A DNA stretch of 64,000 nt. Origin: Kocuria turfanensis. GTDB lineage: Bacteria; Actinomycetota; Actinomycetes; Actinomycetales; Micrococcaceae. The stretch lies in NCBI RefSeq assembly GCF_001580365.1, contig NZ_CP014480.1, forward strand, positions 2,937,981 to 3,001,980, given 5' to 3'. Each line of letters opens with the position of its first letter. Positions within the stretch are counted from its first letter, which is position 1. The notes below the pieces were generated by a model, which saw only the letters and a program-made list of their open reading frames with translations, was not told where the DNA came from and ran no database searches. A program made the translations under genes and the position numbers. Positions 1-8,611 of the stretch are shown here, in pieces.

Positions 1-146
1 CCGCACGGGCGACGCCGGGTCCCGGCAGGCCTGCGGGGCGGTCGAGTGAGGGCGGCTCCCGGGGCGTCGTCGCCCTCGGTCGGCGGGGGAGAAGTGGCTA
101 CGCTGGAGGGGCCGTAGCAGCCGGTCCGTGGAAGGAGTTCCCCGCC

Positions 147-959
147 GTGTCCGATGTCTGTTCGTTCACCGCCAGGATCGACGACGTCACCCTGGCCTAC
201 ACCGACCGGGGCGAGGGCCCCGTGCTGCTCCTGCTGCACGGGCACGCCTACGACCGGAGCATGTGGGCGCGCCAGATCGAGGTGTTCGCCGAGCTCGGCT
301 GGCGGGTGCTGGCCCCGGACCTGCGCGGTTTCGGGGCGTCCGGGATCACCGAGGGGATCGTCTACACGGAGGAGTTCGCCGACGACGTCGCCGGGCTGCT
401 CGACCACCTCGGTGTGCCCGCCGCGGTGGTGGTCGGCTTCTCGATGTCCGGGCAGATCGCCATGGAACTGGCCCGGCGGCATCCGGGGCGGGTCCGCGGG
501 CTCGTCGTCGTCGACACCGTCCCCGAGGGGGAGGACCGTGCCGGCAGGCGGCGCCGGCACACCACGGCGGACGCCATCCTGGCCGGCGGCATGGAGACCT
601 ACGGGCGCAGCGTGCTCGGCCGGATGGTCGCCGACGCCACGGTGGAGTCGTGCCCCGGGGTGGCGGCGGAGGTGCTCGCCATGCTCCGGAGCGCGCCGGC
701 CAAGGGGGCGGCCGCGGCGATGCGCGGGCGTGCCGAGCGCCGGGACCTCAGCGACGTGCTGCGTGGTCTCCGGGTCCCGGTGCTCGTGGTGGTGGGCGCG
801 GACGACGTCTTCGACGGCGGAGCGGGCCGTCGGATGGCGGACCTGGCCCCGGACGCCCAGCTCGTGGTCATCGACGAGGCCGGCCACACCCCGAGCCTCG
901 AGCAGCCCGCCGCGTTCGACGACGCCCTGCGCGCCTTCCTGCAGCGCTTCACCCACTGA
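147..959 (+). CDS. alpha/beta-fold hydrolase
   Basis: This is a 270-residue soluble alpha/beta hydrolase of unknown substrate. The oxyanion-loop motif LLLHGHAYD is at residues 28-36. The nucleophile elbow GFSMSG puts the catalytic Ser at residue 99. The acid is Asp219 or Asp220 (VGADDVF), and the base is His247 in AGHTPSLEQP. The length is normal for the family. The GTG at 147 is preferred because GAAGGAG at 131-137 precedes it at good spacing. A weak -10 (TACGCT, 99-104) lies upstream. Family members include esterases, haloperoxidase-like and C-C hydrolases, and the sequence does not decide between them. Confidence 0.85.
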   Translation: MSDVCSFTARIDDVTLAYTDRGEGPVLLLLHGHAYDRSMWARQIEVFAELGWRVLAPDLRGFGASGITEGIVYTEEFADDVAGLLDHLGVPAAVVVGFSMSGQIAMELARRHPGRVRGLVVVDTVPEGEDRAGRRRRHTTADAILAGGMETYGRSVLGRMVADATVESCPGVAAEVLAMLRSAPAKGAAAAMRGRAERRDLSDVLRGLRVPVLVVVGADDVFDGGAGRRMADLAPDAQLVVIDEAGHTPSLEQPAAFDDALRAFLQRFTH

Positions 960-1093
960 ACGACCGGCCGACGACCGCACGAGCGTCCGCCTCGCGCGCC
1001 GGTCCGGCGTGTTCTCGGAGAGTGAACTGCTGTCTTTGTGCCCGATTGCTCAGTATGCTGATGTAACCCGAGTGCACGACGAAAGGAGTGGAC

Positions 1094-2032
1094 ATGACTG
1101 AGACCAGCAACGGCGGTTCCGAGGACGCCCACCACGAGTCGACGGATCAGCTCACCCTGCAGAACCCGGTGACCCGCTACCCCGTTCTCTCGCCGCCCGA
1201 GCAGGACCAGCCCGAGCCGGGCCTGGACGTGGAGCTCGAGCCGAAGACGGATCGCGGCGAGTTCTCCTACCGCGGCACCGGCCGGCTCGTGGGCCGCAAG
1301 GCCCTGATCACCGGCGCGGACTCCGGCATCGGAGCGGCGGTGGCCATCGCCTTCGCGAAGGAGGGCGCCGACGTCGCCCTGAACTATCTGCCCGACGAGG
1401 AGCCCGACGCGCAGGTCGTGAAGGGCATCATCGAGAAGGCCGGCCGCACGGCCGTGCTCCTGCCCGGCGACCTGACGGACAAGGCCTTCTGCGAGGTTCT
1501 CGTCGAGAACGCCGTGAACGGACTCGGCGGACTGGACATCCTCGTGAACAACGCCGGCAAGCAGGTCGCCGTCGAGGACCTCGAGGACCTGAGCGACGAC
1601 CAGCTGACCGACACCTTCACGGTGAACATCCTGGCGATGTTCCGGATCACCAAGGCCGCGCTGCGGCACCTGCCCGCCGGGGCCTCGATCATCAACACGA
1701 CGTCGATCCAGGCCTACCAGCCCTCGCCCGACCTGCTCGACTACGCCTCGACGAAGGCGGCGATCAACAACTTCACGAAGGGCCTCGGCCAGCAGCTGGC
1801 GCCCAAGGGCATCCGGGTCAACGCCGTGGCGCCCGGCCCGTTCTGGACGCCCCTGCAGGTCTCCGACGGGCAGCCGAAGGAGGCCCTCCCGGAGTTCGGG
1901 CAGTCGACCCCCCTCGGCCGCGCCGGCCAGCCGACCGAACTGGCCCCGGCCTACGTGTTCCTGGCCTCCCCCGAGTCCAGCTACGTGATCGGCGAGACGC
2001 TCAACGTCAACGGCGGCAGCCCGTCGCCGTGA
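1094..2032 (+). CDS. SDR family oxidoreductase, stress-protein type with long N-terminal extension
   Basis: This 312-residue NAD(P)-dependent short-chain dehydrogenase has the nucleotide motif TGADSGIG at residues 73-80, NNAG at 152-155, a catalytic Ser in NTTS near 204, and Tyr217/Lys221 in YASTK. The ~65-residue polar extension before the Rossmann fold is typical of the YghA/YhdG (general stress protein 39) group. ATG 1094 is chosen over the in-frame GTG at 1088 because AAAGGAG (1082-1088) is spaced for 1094 and overlaps 1088. The next genes are stress-type membrane proteins in the same direction but with their own promoter. The substrate is unknown. Confidence 0.88.
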   Translation: MTETSNGGSEDAHHESTDQLTLQNPVTRYPVLSPPEQDQPEPGLDVELEPKTDRGEFSYRGTGRLVGRKALITGADSGIGAAVAIAFAKEGADVALNYLPDEEPDAQVVKGIIEKAGRTAVLLPGDLTDKAFCEVLVENAVNGLGGLDILVNNAGKQVAVEDLEDLSDDQLTDTFTVNILAMFRITKAALRHLPAGASIINTTSIQAYQPSPDLLDYASTKAAINNFTKGLGQQLAPKGIRVNAVAPGPFWTPLQVSDGQPKEALPEFGQSTPLGRAGQPTELAPAYVFLASPESSYVIGETLNVNGGSPSP

Positions 2033-2087
2033 GCCCCGTTCCCGCGGGACGGGCTGCGGCGGACGCCGCGCCGCCCGGGGGAAGTGC

Positions 2088-2116
2088 TTGGCGAGACCGG
2101 GCCCACGACATACTCT
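2088..2116 (+). promoter_or_regulatory. Predicted promoter of the 2171-4094 operon
   Basis: A -35-like TTGGCG (2088-2093) and a -10-like TACTCT (2111-2116) are separated by exactly 17 bases, about 55 bases before the first gene of the operon. The RBS AGAAAGG lies just before the ATG at 2171. This is a pattern match only. Confidence 0.5.
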
Positions 2117-2170
2117 GGGCACAGCTCGCATACTCAGCGAACTTATCAAGTGCTGTAGAAAGGCGGAATC

Positions 2171-2971
2171 ATGACCACGAACCCCTATGACCGTTCGGCG
2201 AGCCACGCGGCCGACACCGGCACCACGTCCAAGAAGGACGTCGCCGCGGAGCAGAGCAAGGCCGAGGCGCAGCAGCTCAAGAACGAGGCGGCCGGCTCCG
2301 GCCAGCGCGTCAAGGAGACGGCCAAGGACCAGGCCGCAGCCGTCAAGCAGGAGGCCACCCACCAGGCCCAGGACCTGATCGGCCAGCTCCGGAGCGAGCT
2401 CAAGGACCAGGTGAAGCCCCAGCAGGACCGCATCGCCTCCACCGTGCGCTCCGTCAGCAACGAGATCACCGCGCTCTCCCGCGGCGAGAAGCCCGAGTCC
2501 GACTACGTGACCGGCCTGCTGGGCAGCGTGTCCGGCCGGGTCGACTCCTTCGCCTCCTCCCTGGAGCACAAGGACGCCAAGGACCTGCTCGAGGACGTCC
2601 GGCGCTTCGCGGCCCGCCGTCCCGGCACCTTCCTGGCCGTGGCGGCCGGCATCGGCCTCCTCGCCGGCCGCACGACCCGCGGCGTGAAGGACAGCGACGA
2701 GATCCCCACCGACCGCCAGGGCGCCAAGGAGTACTTCGGCGTCGGCGGGCAGCAGGGCGGTGGCACCACCCAGGGCGCCACGGCCGGCGTCGGGACCGGG
2801 GCCGTCTACGACCAGGGCTACGACCGGAACCTCACCGCCACCGAGACCTCGGGCTACACCCCGGGCGACCCCTACGCCTACCGCTCCGACGAGCAGGGCG
2901 AGGCCGCCCGCACCTACACCGACCGCGTGCCGGGCACCGTCTACCCGGACCAGGAGGGCGACCGTCGATGA
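2171..2971 (+). CDS. Stress-associated membrane protein, Ala/Lys/Gln-rich, first gene of a three-gene operon
   Basis: This 266-residue protein has no enzyme motif. Residues ~20-75 are rich in Lys, Glu, Ala and Gln with heptad-like spacing, as in LEA or apolipoprotein-like amphipathic helices. The middle region (~80-145) is polar and helical. A single hydrophobic segment follows at about 155-170 (FLAVAAGIGLLAG, preceded by RRPG), a hallmark of small actinobacterial envelope proteins. The C-terminus is Gly/Tyr/Thr-rich and probably disordered. The stop overlaps the next start as ATGA. Its neighbours are a holin-X-like protein and a DUF3618-like protein, so a role in envelope or osmotic stress is inferred. 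No catalytic function can be assigned. Confidence 0.75.
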   Translation: MTTNPYDRSASHAADTGTTSKKDVAAEQSKAEAQQLKNEAAGSGQRVKETAKDQAAAVKQEATHQAQDLIGQLRSELKDQVKPQQDRIASTVRSVSNEITALSRGEKPESDYVTGLLGSVSGRVDSFASSLEHKDAKDLLEDVRRFAARRPGTFLAVAAGIGLLAGRTTRGVKDSDEIPTDRQGAKEYFGVGGQQGGGTTQGATAGVGTGAVYDQGYDRNLTATETSGYTPGDPYAYRSDEQGEAARTYTDRVPGTVYPDQEGDRR

Positions 2972-3441
2972 GCCATCCCATTCCCCCTTCCGACGCCGAG
3001 AACAGGGCGGAGCACGAGTCGCTCGGCGAGATGTTCAAGTCGCTGAGCACCAACCTCTCCACCCTCATCCAGCAGGAGATCGCCCTCGCGAAGGCTGAGA
3101 CGGCCCAGGCCGTGCAGGAGGCCAAGCAGTCCGCCAAGGACACGGGCAAGGGCGCCGGCATGCTCGCCGGGGCCGGCGTGGCCGGTCACTTCGTCCTGCT
3201 GTTCCTGTCCATCGCCCTCATGTGGGGCCTGGGCAACCTGGTCGGCCTGGCCTGGTCCGCCGTCATCGTGGCGGTCGTCTGGGCCGTCATCGCCGGCATC
3301 CTCGCCGCCCTGGGCAAGAAGAACCTCAACGAGGGCAAGCAGGAGATGGCCGAGGCCACCCAGGATCCCCTGCCCCTGACCCGCGAGACCGTCACCGAGA
3401 TCCCGGAGACCGTGAAGCCTTCCAAGAAGGAGACCCGATGA
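2968..3441 (+). CDS. Phage-holin-like family protein (Act_HolinX/DUF1469 type)
   Basis: This 157-residue protein has an N-terminal amphipathic helix (about residues 12-50, with the STLIQQEIALAKAE signature of this family). Two adjacent membrane segments follow near residues 70-90 and 94-115, then a charged tail. Despite the name, these proteins are chromosomal envelope proteins in actinomycetes and are not known lysis factors. Its ATG overlaps the upstream stop (2968-2971) and its own stop overlaps the next ATG (3438-3441), so the three genes should be translationally coupled. The triplet suggests one membrane-associated assembly. Confidence 0.85.
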   Translation: MSHPIPPSDAENRAEHESLGEMFKSLSTNLSTLIQQEIALAKAETAQAVQEAKQSAKDTGKGAGMLAGAGVAGHFVLLFLSIALMWGLGNLVGLAWSAVIVAVVWAVIAGILAALGKKNLNEGKQEMAEATQDPLPLTRETVTEIPETVKPSKKETR

Positions 3442-4094
3442 GCCAGCAGAACCCCGAACAGATCCGCGCCGACATCGAGGCCACGCGCGCTCGACTCGGC
3501 TCCGACGTCGACGCCGTCGCCGAGAAGGTGACCCCCGAGCGCGTCGTGGACCGCCAGAAGGACAAGGTCCGCGGCAAGATGCAGGACGTGCGCGAGCGCG
3601 TCATGGGAGCCTCCGACGACGCCTCCGACCACGGCCGCCACCTCAAGGAGGGTGTGCAGGGCCGTGCGGGCGACCTCCGGGACGGTGTGCAGGAGCGCGC
3701 CGGTGACCTCCGGGAGGGAGTGCAGCACGCCCCCGCCGCCGCCAAGGCGAAGACCCGCGGCAACCCGCTCGCCGCCGGTCTGATCGCCCTCGGCGCGGGC
3801 TGGCTCGTCGGCTCCCTGCTGCCCTCCACGCAGAAGGAGCAGGAGCTCGTCGCCGGTGCGGCGGACCGGGTCCAGCCCCACGCCCAGCACGCGGTCGAGT
3901 CGGCCAAGGACGCGGCCCAGGAGGTCGCCCAGGACCTCAAGGAGCCGGCCAAGGACGCGGCGCAGTCCGTCAAGGAGACCGCCCGGTCCGGCGCCCAGGA
4001 GGTCAAGTCGCAGGGCCAGGACGAGGCCCAGCAGCTGAAGTCCTCCGCCCAGGGCTCGGCGCAGTCCGTCAAGGACGAGACGAAGAACGCCTGA
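3438..4094 (+). CDS. DUF3618-containing membrane-associated protein with amphipathic repeats
   Basis: This 218-residue protein starts with the DUF3618 pattern QIRADIEATRARLGSDVDA (residues ~6-24). Short repeats of about 11 residues follow (GRAGDLRDGVQ, ERAGDLREGVQ, ~75-95). One hydrophobic stretch at ~114-130 is probably a membrane anchor. The C-terminal ~80 residues are Ala/Lys/Gln/Glu repeats (KDAAQ, KETA, SAQ) like LEA or perilipin-type helices. The start overlaps the holin-like gene by ATGA. It closes the operon and is followed by a strong hairpin. Function is unknown, and stress or envelope stabilisation is inference. Confidence 0.82.
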   Translation: MSQQNPEQIRADIEATRARLGSDVDAVAEKVTPERVVDRQKDKVRGKMQDVRERVMGASDDASDHGRHLKEGVQGRAGDLRDGVQERAGDLREGVQHAPAAAKAKTRGNPLAAGLIALGAGWLVGSLLPSTQKEQELVAGAADRVQPHAQHAVESAKDAAQEVAQDLKEPAKDAAQSVKETARSGAQEVKSQGQDEAQQLKSSAQGSAQSVKDETKNA

Positions 4095-4135
4095 CGCGCG
4101 ACCGGCCGCCCCGCGGCCGGTGTGGTGCCCCGGCA

Positions 4136-4180
4136 CCACGACGAGGGCCCCGGATCGACGATCCGGGGCCCTCGTCGTGG
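4136..4180. terminator. Bidirectional terminator-like inverted repeat
   Basis: Two perfect 22-base arms (4136-4157 and 4159-4180) pair around a single central base, giving a very stable hairpin. It sits between the convergent stress operon and the SGNH hydrolase gene, so it can end transcription from both sides. Confidence 0.8.
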
Positions 4181-4191
4181 TCGGCCGACCG

Positions 4192-5034
4192 TCAGCGGGC
4201 CCGGGCCACCTGGCTCATCAGGCCGGGGTAGTAGCCCGACAGGTACCCCTGCTCGGTCGGGTGCAGGTTGTGGGAGCTCCCGGGGTCGACGAGGATCCAC
4301 GGGTCCGCCGACCCGACCCCGTGGCCGCGGAAGCGGTCGGTGACGTCCACGAACACGGCGCCCTCGGCCTCGACCTGCGCGGCGAGGGCGGCGTTGAGCT
4401 CGTCCGTCCAGGCGTTGAGCTGGGCGGCGCGCTCCGCGGAGACGAGCGCGCTGTCCTGCCGCTCGTCGAGCAGGTGCGGATAGCCCAGCACGACCACGCG
4501 GCCGTCCGTCACCTCGTCGATCGCCTCCACGGTGGCGGCCGCGGAGGCCGCGGCGGAGGCGATCAGCTGCGGGGCCCGGGCGAGCATGGCGTCGCACGCG
4601 ACCGGCCCGGCGGCCGCCTCGGCCGGGGCGCTGCAGGCCCGGATGAAGTCGCCCCAGCGGATGTCGTTGCCGCCCATGGTGAGCGTGACCAGCTCCGCCT
4701 CGGCGAGGGCGTCCGTCACCAGCGGCACGGAGACGAGCCCCCGCACCTGCGTGGTGGTGAACCCCGCGCACGCCGCGTCCAGGGCCACGTCCACGCGCGG
4801 CCGGCTCGCCAGCTTGTCGACGTGGTCCTCTCCGGTGCCCTGGTAGCACCCGGGCAGGCCCTCGACCTCCTGCAGGCCGCCCGTGCCGAAGGCCGCGGAG
4901 TAGGAGTCGCCGAGATTGACGACGTCGACCGTGCGCGGAGCCGCCGCGGCGGGGGAGACGCCGACGCCGGCGAGGGCGAGGGCGAGGGCCGCGGCCAGGG
5001 TGCGGGCGGTGCGTCGGGCGGGGAATGCGCGCAT
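4192..5034 (-). CDS. Secreted SGNH/GDSL-family hydrolase
   Basis: This 280-residue exported esterase or lipase has an Arg-rich signal peptide with a hydrophobic core, and likely cleavage after AAA near residue 32. Block I GDSYSAAFG carries the nucleophilic Ser. MGGND is the Asn-containing block III, and HLHPTEQGY near the C-terminus carries the His of block V. Paired Cys residues suggest disulfides, as in Streptomyces SGNH lipases. The gene is monocistronic, converging on the upstream operon across a strong hairpin. The ATG at 5034 has AAAGG shortly upstream. Substrate (lipid or acetylated polymer) is not determined. Confidence 0.88.
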   Translation of the reverse strand: MRAFPARRTARTLAAALALALAGVGVSPAAAAPRTVDVVNLGDSYSAAFGTGGLQEVEGLPGCYQGTGEDHVDKLASRPRVDVALDAACAGFTTTQVRGLVSVPLVTDALAEAELVTLTMGGNDIRWGDFIRACSAPAEAAAGPVACDAMLARAPQLIASAAASAAATVEAIDEVTDGRVVVLGYPHLLDERQDSALVSAERAAQLNAWTDELNAALAAQVEAEGAVFVDVTDRFRGHGVGSADPWILVDPGSSHNLHPTEQGYLSGYYPGLMSQVARAR

Positions 5035-5070
5035 GCGGGGACCTTTCGAGGAGGAGCGGCACGGTGCCGG

Positions 5071-5090
5071 GCCCGGCCCTGGGGCCGGGC
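5071..5090 (-). terminator. Short GC hairpin after the flavin monooxygenase gene
   Basis: Nine-base arms GCCCGGCCC and GGGCCGGGC face each other with a two-base loop, just downstream of the TAA of the leftward gene ending at 5103. There is no clear T run. Confidence 0.45.
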
Positions 5091-5102
5091 CGCTCCCTCA
5101 AT

Positions 5103-6131
5103 TTACCGTCGCACGCCCGTGCCCGGCCGCTCGTCCGCATTGTGACGGACCCCGCCGTGCCAGGCCTCCGCGAGGATCTCCAGCGAGCGCAGCGCTTCTC
5201 CCCGGCCGGGAGAGGCGGGAGCGATCATCAGCTCGTCGGCGTCGGCCGTCTCCGCGAAGCGCTCGAGGTAGCTCCTCACCTCGGGGCCGGTGCCGGCGAC
5301 GGACCAGTGGAGCATGTGCAGGATCTGCTGGCCGGCAGGGCTGTCCATCACCATGTCCAGCTCCGCCTCGCTCAGCGCGCGATCACGGCCCACCATGGCC
5401 CGCACCCGCTCGCGCCGAGCGGTCTCCAGCTGCGCGGCGGCGTCGTCGGCGCTGTCCGAGGCGATGACGTTCACGGCCGCGATGGCGTACGGCTCGGCGA
5501 GCTGCTCCGAGGGCTGGAACCGTGCCCGGTAGGCGGCCACCGCGTCCGCGAGGGAGTCCGGGGCGAAGTGCGAGGCGAACGCATAGGGCAGCCCGTACGC
5601 CGCGGCGAGCTGCGCGCCGAACAGCGAGGAGCCGAGGATCGTCAGCGGAACGTTCGTCCCGGCCCCGGGGACGGCACTGACCCCCGGCACGAGGGAGCGG
5701 CCGCTCAGGTAGCCCTGCAGCTCGCGCACGTCCTGCGGGAACTGCTCGGCGGCGGAGGGGTCCCGGCGCATGGCCCGCACCGTGCGCAGGTCGGTGCCGG
5801 GCGCACGGCCCAGGCCCAGGTCGATCCGCCCGGGGTGCAGCTCGGCGAGGGTGCCGAACTGCTCGGCGACGACCAGGGGGGAGTGGTTGGGGAGCATCAC
5901 CCCGCCCGACCCGAGGCGGATCGTGGACGTGTGCGCCGCGACGTGGGCGATCAGCACGGCCGGGGCCGAGGACGCGATCGTGGGCATGTTGTGGTGCTCG
6001 GAGTACCAGACACGCCGGTAGCCCAGCCGTTCGGCGTGCTGGGCGAGGCGGACGGAGTCGGCGAAGCTCTCACCGACGGAGGCGCCCGGGCGGACGGTGG
6101 CGAAGTCGATGACGGACAGCGGCAGGGGCAC
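5103..6131 (-). CDS. LLM-class flavin-dependent oxidoreductase (luciferase-like)
   Basis: This 342-residue TIM-barrel FMN oxidoreductase of the bacterial luciferase superfamily begins [12 protein letters not shown]. It contains the family motif [11 protein letters not shown] and the segment [19 protein letters not shown], followed by [10 protein letters not shown]. This is the YhbW/MsnO8-like subgroup. The start GTG 6131 is chosen over a longer in-frame start because AAAGG lies just upstream and homologues begin with PLSVLD. It is divergent from alkB. The substrate is unknown. Confidence 0.87.
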   Translation of the reverse strand: MPLPLSVIDFATVRPGASVGESFADSVRLAQHAERLGYRRVWYSEHHNMPTIASSAPAVLIAHVAAHTSTIRLGSGGVMLPNHSPLVVAEQFGTLAELHPGRIDLGLGRAPGTDLRTVRAMRRDPSAAEQFPQDVRELQGYLSGRSLVPGVSAVPGAGTNVPLTILGSSLFGAQLAAAYGLPYAFASHFAPDSLADAVAAYRARFQPSEQLAEPYAIAAVNVIASDSADDAAAQLETARRERVRAMVGRDRALSEAELDMVMDSPAGQQILHMLHWSVAGTGPEVRSYLERFAETADADELMIAPASPGRGEALRSLEILAEAWHGGVRHNADERPGTGVRR

Positions 6132-6278
6132 GGCGGACCTTTCACGGGAGTCGGGGAGGCCCTCCACGCTACTCCTGTCCGCCGGGCGCCGCCGTGGCGG
6201 GGAGCACAGGCCGCGGCGTGCGGGCGGGCACCCGGCGCCGCCGCGGGCGCCGCCGCCGGAGCTGTCGGCGGCCCGGGC

Positions 6279-6291
6279 TACGCTCGGCACC
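6279..6291 (+). promoter_or_regulatory. -10 element for a probable leaderless alkB mRNA
   Basis: TACGCT at 6279-6284 is followed by only seven bases before the ATG at 6292, so transcription would start at or beside the start codon. No Shine-Dalgarno sequence is visible. No good -35 is seen. Confidence 0.45.
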
Positions 6292-6987
6292 ATGACCGAT
6301 CCCTCGACCCCCTTCGGGGTGCCGGAGCTCTTCGAGCTGCCGCGGGAGCGCGCCGAGATCGCGCCGGGAGCCGTGCACGTGCCGGGCTGGCTGGACCTCG
6401 CCCAGCAGCGGGAGCTGGTGCTGCGGTGCCGGGAGTGGGCCACCGGCCCGGTGCCCCTGCGCCACGTGGTCCTGCCCGGGGGCGGCCGGATGTCGGTGCG
6501 CTCGACCACGCTGGGCTGGGACTGGGCGCCCTACCGGTACCTGCGCACCGGCGAGCACAAGCGGGCCCCGGACATGCCGGGGTGGCTGGCGGAGCTGGGT
6601 CGCCGCGCCGTGGCGGAGGCCTGCGGCGAGGACAGCGCGGAGGCCCGGGACTACCTGCCGGACACGGCCCTGCTCAACTTCTACGACGCCTCGGCGCGGA
6701 TGGGCATGCACCAGGACAGGGACGAGTTCTCCGCCGCCCCGATCGTGTCCCTGTCCCTCGGAGACGCCTGCGTCTTCCGGTTCGGCAACACGCAGACCCG
6801 CGCGGCCCCGTACCAGGACGTGGAGCTCCGCAGCGGCGACCTGTTCGTCTTCGGCGGGCCCTCCCGCTACGCGTTCCACGGGGTGCCGCGGATCCTCCCG
6901 GGCACGGCCGCCCCGGAGCTGGGCATGAAGGGCGGGCGGCTGAACCTCACCCTGCGGATGACGGGGCGGGCCGCCCCCGGACGGTGA
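6292..6987 (+). CDS. alkB: AlkB-like alpha-ketoglutarate-dependent dioxygenase (DNA/RNA demethylase)
   Basis: This 231-residue Fe(II)/2-oxoglutarate dioxygenase would remove alkyl lesions such as 1-methyladenine and 3-methylcytosine by oxidation. The iron ligands are visible as His140 and Asp142 (MHQDRDE) and His196 (FHGVPR). The RLNLTLR motif at 216-222 holds the two Arg that bind 2-oxoglutarate. [12 protein letters not shown] matches the conserved NYY-like strand. Length matches E. coli AlkB. The ATG at 6292 is taken because the -10 lies right before it. A flavin reductase gene begins 21 bases downstream. No adaptive-response regulator is nearby. Confidence 0.92.
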   Translation: MTDPSTPFGVPELFELPRERAEIAPGAVHVPGWLDLAQQRELVLRCREWATGPVPLRHVVLPGGGRMSVRSTTLGWDWAPYRYLRTGEHKRAPDMPGWLAELGRRAVAEACGEDSAEARDYLPDTALLNFYDASARMGMHQDRDEFSAAPIVSLSLGDACVFRFGNTQTRAAPYQDVELRSGDLFVFGGPSRYAFHGVPRILPGTAAPELGMKGGRLNLTLRMTGRAAPGR

Positions 6988-7008
6988 GCGCCGTGCCACA
7001 CTGACGGG

Positions 7009-7560
7009 ATGGAGCTCCCCGACGCCGCACCGGCCCACCTGATCGACCCGGCGGCCGTGGACGAGGAGGACGCCGGCGCCTACCGGCTGCTCGCCGCGGA
7101 CATCGCCTCCGGGGTCGCCGTCGTGGCCGCCCGGCACCGGCGACGCGATGTCGCCGCGACCGTGACCGGCTTCCTCGACGTGTCCTACGACCCGCCCACC
7201 ATGCTGGTGAGCCTGTTCGAGGAGGGCCGGATCTGCGACGCGGTGGAGTCGGCCGGGGCGTGGACCCTCTCCGTGCTGCGCCGGGACCAGGAGGGCGTGG
7301 CGAACTGGCTCGCGAGCCCGGGCAACCCCGTGGAGGGCCTGCTGGACCGGGTGCCCTTCCGCCGCGCTCCCGGCTCGGGAGCGGCGGTGCTGGACGGAGC
7401 CCTCGCGTGGTTCGAGCTCGCCACCGTGGCGGTGCACACCGCGGCGACGCACCAGCTCGTGGTGGGGGAGGTCACGGCGATGGGCCGGGGGGTGCGCGAG
7501 GCCCAGGCGGACGACCCGCTGGTGCACTTCGCCCGCGGCTACCGGGGGCTGACCCGGTGA
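7009..7560 (+). CDS. Flavin reductase family protein
   Basis: This 183-residue FMN-binding split-barrel protein of the HpaC-like flavin reductase family would transfer electrons from NAD(P)H to free flavin for a partner monooxygenase. Typical signatures are the conserved segment ending in TGFLDVSYDPPTMLVSL (~residues 53-69) and VVGEVTAMG near the C-terminus. No RBS is visible. CACACT ends six bases before the ATG, which suggests a leaderless start. The LLM-class monooxygenase at 5103-6131 is a conceivable partner, but that is speculative. Confidence 0.82.
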   Translation: MELPDAAPAHLIDPAAVDEEDAGAYRLLAADIASGVAVVAARHRRRDVAATVTGFLDVSYDPPTMLVSLFEEGRICDAVESAGAWTLSVLRRDQEGVANWLASPGNPVEGLLDRVPFRRAPGSGAAVLDGALAWFELATVAVHTAATHQLVVGEVTAMGRGVREAQADDPLVHFARGYRGLTR

Positions 7561-7730
7561 CCACCCAGTCGAAGCACAGGATCGGCGTCCGCGCAAGTCT
7601 GTGACGCCAGAAGTTCTCGGGCGGTCACCGGCGGAATGCTTCGACGCTCGCTCCGGTTGAGGTCTTAGCGTGGACGGGTGGCGCCGTGTCCGGCGGCACC
7701 GTTCCCACCGCACTCCACGGAAGGATCCTC

Positions 7731-8423
7731 ATGGCGGCCCAGCACCACGAACGCGGACCCGGCGGGGCGTCCGGCGGCTCCGCGCCGACCGGGACGAGCC
7801 CGGGCTCGTCCGCGGAGGAGTCCCGGCTCAGTGCGGTCCCGCCCTCGGGGGCGGCGGCCGAGCACGCGGCGGCGGTGGTCGCCGACCTGGAGGTCCCCGC
7901 CGACCACCTCCCGGACCTGGACCACGTGGGGGACGCGTTCAAGGCGGTGTTCGCCGACCACCCCGCAGGGGTGGCCATCATCACCGCCCGGGGCCCCGAC
8001 GGGCCCGTGGGGCTGACCGCGTCCTCGGTGTCCTCCGTGTCGGCCGTCCCGCCCATCCTCGGCTTCTCGCTGCAGGCCCGGCAGGGCTCGGCGGCTCTGC
8101 TGGCCGAGGCCGACTCCTTCCTGGTGCACCTGCTGGACGCCGAGAACCTGGGTCTCGCCCGGTCCTTCGCCGTCTCGGGGGCCCCGCGCTTCGGACCGGA
8201 CATGCCGTGGGAGTACCTGGCGACCGGGGAGCCCCGGCTGCTCGGCGTGGGCCGCGTCCTGCGCGCGGTCCCGCTGGCCCGGATCAAGGCCGGCCCCGCC
8301 CTCGTCTTCAACGCCGCGGTGGTCGACGTCCTCGGCGACGAGGGCACGGGCGCCCCGCTGGTGTACCACCGCCGCCGCTTCCACGGGCTCAGCGACCGCT
8401 CCGCGCTCGACCCCGACGACTGA
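7731..8423 (+). CDS. Flavin reductase family protein with disordered N-terminus
   Basis: This 230-residue protein has ~65 Gly/Ser/Ala-rich N-terminal residues, then a flavin reductase-like split barrel. The core includes FKAVFADHPAGVAIITA, GLTASSVSSVSAVPPILGF and a late ARIKAGPALVFNAAVVDV strand. ATG 7731 is preferred over the upstream in-frame ATG at 7686 because GGAAGGA (7719-7725) precedes it at normal spacing. It is a second flavin reductase within 1 kb but only distantly similar to the first. The 170 bases upstream hold no convincing gene. Confidence 0.8.
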   Translation: MAAQHHERGPGGASGGSAPTGTSPGSSAEESRLSAVPPSGAAAEHAAAVVADLEVPADHLPDLDHVGDAFKAVFADHPAGVAIITARGPDGPVGLTASSVSSVSAVPPILGFSLQARQGSAALLAEADSFLVHLLDAENLGLARSFAVSGAPRFGPDMPWEYLATGEPRLLGVGRVLRAVPLARIKAGPALVFNAAVVDVLGDEGTGAPLVYHRRRFHGLSDRSALDPDD

Positions 8424-8534
8424 CTCCGAAGACTGGCTCCGGGGACCGACTCCGGGCACCGAGCCCGGGGGTTCGGACCCCAGGCCCCCCGGACGAGCCG
8501 GATCCCCGTGCCGGAAAAGAAACCACCCGGGTTG

Positions 8535-8563
8535 TTGACACATCACCAACGGGTTCGTAGAGT
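8535..8563 (+). promoter_or_regulatory. Strong sigma-70-type promoter of yceI-like gene
   Basis: A perfect TTGACA (8535-8540) and TAGAGT (8558-8563) are separated by 17 bases. This is the best consensus promoter in the window. The start codon of the YceI gene is at 8612, preceded by AGGAG. Confidence 0.75.
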
Positions 8564-8611
8564 AGTTGACGAAGCAACCACCTGCTCGATCCGCAATCCG
8601 AGGAGAACCCC

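Noticed and set aside
1..146. Possible C-terminus of a gene ending TGA near position 47-49.
   Set aside because: Only about 15 codons are present and no family can be recognised, so it was not listed.
599..2569. A 656-codon antisense open frame.
   Set aside because: It lies opposite real genes with proper motifs, and its His/Arg/Gly/Val-rich composition is typical of a shadow frame.
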